Shown: positions 61,668 to 64,000 of the stretch, one piece after another | How the letters are laid out: each line of letters begins with the position of its first letter | How positions within the stretch are numbered: the first letter of the stretch is position 1 | Source of the DNA: UBA12191 sp009937185 | GTDB lineage: Bacteria; Planctomycetota; UBA8108; UBA1146 | Direction: 5' to 3' | Assembly: GCA_938075155.1 (NCBI GenBank) | Contig: CALJGL010000010.1 | Span: 1-64,000, forward strand | DNA: 64,000 nucleotides | Position numbers and translations under genes: made by a program | Notes under the pieces: generated by a model | Told to the model about the DNA's origin: nothing | Database searches by the model: none | The model's input: the letters and a program-made list of their open reading frames with translations, nothing else

Positions 61668-63377
61668 ATGAATCCTACTTTTGGTAGCTTGAAATCGTTT
61701 TTGCGGAGTATTGCCAGCGTCTTCCTTTGCGCAGTATTGCTGGCGGGTTGCAATTCCAATACTTCGGGAAATCTTACTGAATCAGGTCTGTTAAAGATCA
61801 ATAGTGTTGCTGCTCCATCCGCAGAGAATTATTTCCGAATCCCTCTGATGACGAACCCTCCCGACTTGGACCCCATCCTCGTTTCGGATACCACGTCTGA
61901 TGGTGTGGCTTCTAAGATATTTAACACACTTCTCGATTATGATCCCGATTTGAAGTTGGAGCCTTGCCTGGCCAAGGCGATGCCTGTGGTTTCAGAAGAT
62001 GGTCGTGTTTACGACTTCGAACTTCGAGACGGTGTGTTCTTCTCTAACGGTCGGAAGGTCACCGCTCATGATCTTAAATATAGCCTTCAAAGATTAGCGT
62101 CGGTCCGTTCTAAAAGGTCCAATCTCATCAAGCCTATCGTCGGTGCTGAAGAGGCTATAAACGCTTCCCAAAAAAACCAGGTGATCTCTCCAGAGATAAG
62201 TGGCATCGAAGTGATCGACGATCTCAATCTTCGTCTGACTCTCGTGGAACCCTATGCTCCCTTTATCTACAACCTAGCGATGGTGAATACAGCCGCTGTC
62301 CCTCGTGAGGTTGTTGAGGAAGTTGGAGATTCTTTTTCACGGCAACCCGTCGGTACGGGGCCATTCATATTGTCCGAATGGAAAGAGGGGACCTCGATCC
62401 TTCTCACTGCCAATAAAGATTACTTTGAAGGAGCTCCACGTCTTGCAGGGATTCATTATCGGGTCATTCCGGAGTCCTTGGCTCAGTTGGAAGAATATAA
62501 AGCGGGCAACTTTGATGTTTTGGCTGTCACGCAGGGGATATATCCGAAATGGAATAAATCCGATAAGGCTGACGAAGTCAAAAGCTGGCCATCATTGGCA
62601 GTTCAGTATTATGGATTCAATCTTGAGAAAGAGGGTTCTCCCTACGCTGGAAACTCTGAGTCCGCGCGTAAATTGCGTGAGGCTGTGAACCTTTCTGTGG
62701 ATAGAAATTTTCTGGGAGAGATTTTACTCGAAGGCCGTTTTTACCCGGCGAATGGAATCCTGCCCCCGGGAATCCTGGGTCATAATTCGGAGAGACCTGC
62801 TTTCGAGATGGATCGAGAAAGAGCCCAAGAGCTGCTCGCTGAAGCAGGATATCCCAATGGCGAAGGATTGCCTACCGTGGACCTGTGGTTCAACACTCAA
62901 GGCGATAACTCAAAAATCGCTCAGGTGGTCCAGGCGGATCTGAAAAAGGTGGGCATTCCCATCGACTTGAAGATGTTGGATTGGGGAGCTTTTATTGAGG
63001 CGACCGATTCTGGAGAACCTTCCTTCTTTCGCCTGGGTTGGGTAGCGGATTATCCGGATGCCGAAAACTTTCTGGCCTTTCTTTTCCATTCGAAAAATAA
63101 AGGATCAAACGGAAACGTCTCGTTCTTCGACGACAGCGAGGTCGACAGATTACTCGACGAGTCGAACGTGATTGCGGATATGGATCAACGTCTTGCTCTG
63201 TTGCAACAGGCAGAGGCTCGCATCATTGAGAAAACCCCTTGGCTCTTCCTTCTCTTTGGTCGCGAAACAGTTCTGCTCAAGCCTTACGTCCGAAACTTCA
63301 ATCCCACAGGGATGTGTGACGACGTTCAGGGAAATCATGTGCGTTGGCATCTGGTGGACCTGGAGACGGCCCGTTAG
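61668..63377 (+). CDS. Family 5 ABC transporter substrate-binding lipoprotein
   Basis: 569 residues from ATG 61668 (AGGAGA eight bases before). Signal peptide with lipobox LLAGC. SBP_bac_5 features: NPPDLDPILVSDTTSDGVASKIFNTLLDYDPDLKLEPCLAK, DFELRDGVFFSNGRKVTAHDLKYSL, QPVGTGPFILSEWKEG and LREAVNLSVDRNFLGEI. Only distantly similar to the binding protein at 59372 and divergently transcribed, so the two importers probably differ in ligand. Followed by its permease after 17 bases. Confidence 0.9.
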   Translation: MNPTFGSLKSFLRSIASVFLCAVLLAGCNSNTSGNLTESGLLKINSVAAPSAENYFRIPLMTNPPDLDPILVSDTTSDGVASKIFNTLLDYDPDLKLEPCLAKAMPVVSEDGRVYDFELRDGVFFSNGRKVTAHDLKYSLQRLASVRSKRSNLIKPIVGAEEAINASQKNQVISPEISGIEVIDDLNLRLTLVEPYAPFIYNLAMVNTAAVPREVVEEVGDSFSRQPVGTGPFILSEWKEGTSILLTANKDYFEGAPRLAGIHYRVIPESLAQLEEYKAGNFDVLAVTQGIYPKWNKSDKADEVKSWPSLAVQYYGFNLEKEGSPYAGNSESARKLREAVNLSVDRNFLGEILLEGRFYPANGILPPGILGHNSERPAFEMDRERAQELLAEAGYPNGEGLPTVDLWFNTQGDNSKIAQVVQADLKKVGIPIDLKMLDWGAFIEATDSGEPSFFRLGWVADYPDAENFLAFLFHSKNKGSNGNVSFFDDSEVDRLLDESNVIADMDQRLALLQQAEARIIEKTPWLFLLFGRETVLLKPYVRNFNPTGMCDDVQGNHVRWHLVDLETAR

Positions 63378-63394
63378 GGCTGGGACGAGGAATT

Positions 63395-64000
63395 TTGGTC
63401 GCATATACCCTGCGTCGACTACTTCAGGCGATACCGGTCATCTTGTTGGTGACCCTGATCGTCTTTTTGTTGAATGCCGCAATTCCCGGTGATCCGGGTC
63501 GCATTCGACTCGGTCAGCGTGCCGACCCCGCTGCTGTTGAAGCCTACAATGATACCCGTGGTTACAACGATCCGATTCCTGTTCAGTATTTCAATTATCT
63601 TTGGCGCTTGTTCACCCGGTTTGACTTGGGTGAATCCGATGTCAAAGCTGGAAAAAGCGTCAACGAGATACTGGAAGAGTCCTTTTTCGTTACTCTGCGT
63701 CTGGCATTACTGTCGATCGTCGTTGCACTCATCGTAGGTATAGGTGCCGGTATTTTGTCTGCTGTGAAAAGTAGAACAGCCGTGGATTACATATCGATGT
63801 TGATCGCCATCATCGGCGTCTCGATGCCCGTATTTTGGCTTGGGATATTAATGATCATCTACGTGGCTCCTGTACTGGGATTGCCACGGACGGGATTTGA
63901 CGACACGAATACCTATACGATGTTGAGATCGCTCGCGATGCCGGCGTCTGCGTTGGGTTTGTTGTCTTCTGCAACCATTGCTCGTCTCAGCCGCTCTGCG
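63395..64000 (+). CDS. Oligopeptide ABC transporter permease (OppB type), cut by window edge
   Basis: TTG 63395 with GAGG four bases upstream opens a frame that runs to the window end (202 codons). The product starts LVAYTLRRLLQAIPVILLVTLIVFLL with PGDPGRIRLGQRADPAAVEAY after it, then FFVTLRLALLSIVVALIVGIGAGILSAVK, the family pattern of OppB/DppB. It lacks the long insertion of the first system's OppB. The end, the second permease and the ATPases lie beyond the window. Confidence 0.9.
   Translation, partial: MVAYTLRRLLQAIPVILLVTLIVFLLNAAIPGDPGRIRLGQRADPAAVEAYNDTRGYNDPIPVQYFNYLWRLFTRFDLGESDVKAGKSVNEILEESFFVTLRLALLSIVVALIVGIGAGILSAVKSRTAVDYISMLIAIIGVSMPVFWLGILMIIYVAPVLGLPRTGFDDTNTYTMLRSLAMPASALGLLSSATIARLSRSA

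Overview
The window is one contiguous piece of a bacterial chromosome of roughly even base composition, with about 45 genes and almost no accessory DNA. I read it as a member of the Planctomycetota or another PVC lineage. This is an inference from four features: a double-length UvrA (four ATPase modules in one 1908-residue chain, a form known from Planctomycetes and Chlamydiae); secreted proteins ending in dockerin-type repeats followed by a DPT-x-DGL-x-C tail; a eukaryote-like Ser/Thr kinase fused to a long helical region; and many lipoproteins and zinc-ribbon proteins without obvious relatives. No rRNA, insertion sequence, prophage or CRISPR array was seen.

Layout. The left edge holds the start of a secreted protein (minus strand), then tRNA-Ala(GGC) with its terminator (274-392). 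Next come a leucyl-tRNA synthetase-like protein that has lost its signature motifs (645-3356), a trypsin-like protease and a LolA-fold secreted protein. A minus-strand operon follows (zinc-finger membrane protein, lipoprotein, rlmN; 6348-8962), then dprA, a secreted multihaem cytochrome with a dockerin end, and a giant kinase. From 16687 to 23121 lies a translation cluster, aspS then infC-rpmI-rplT-pheS-pheT, with infC apparently starting on AUC. A LysM/L,D-transpeptidase follows on the minus strand.

From 38386 down to 24670 is a complete 14-gene complex I operon (nuoA to nuoN), preceded by a methylenetetrahydrofolate reductase-like gene, a superoxide dismutase and a secreted cohesin-like/dockerin protein. 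From 42383 to 51077 a tight plus-strand operon carries a prenyl synthase, ddl, an inositol monophosphatase-family gene and the double uvrA. Then come an orphan MCE protein and a small lipoprotein, a three-gene plus-strand operon (FAD oxidoreductase, class IV aminotransferase, acyl-CoA synthetase), and two divergently arranged oligopeptide-type ABC importers, the second cut by the right edge.

The most unusual signals are: (1) the LeuRS-like protein, in which HIGH, KMSKS and the editing aspartates are all replaced while the fold signatures remain; (2) a set of unrelated 14-18 base tandem arrays, four of which begin or end within two bases of a stop codon or contain it; (3) the AUC start of infC; (4) a PheT without its inserted tRNA-binding domain; and (5) a kinase-ATPase-helical-repeat protein whose ATPase part has lost its P-loop. 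I could not run any search, so family names rest on motifs read by eye.
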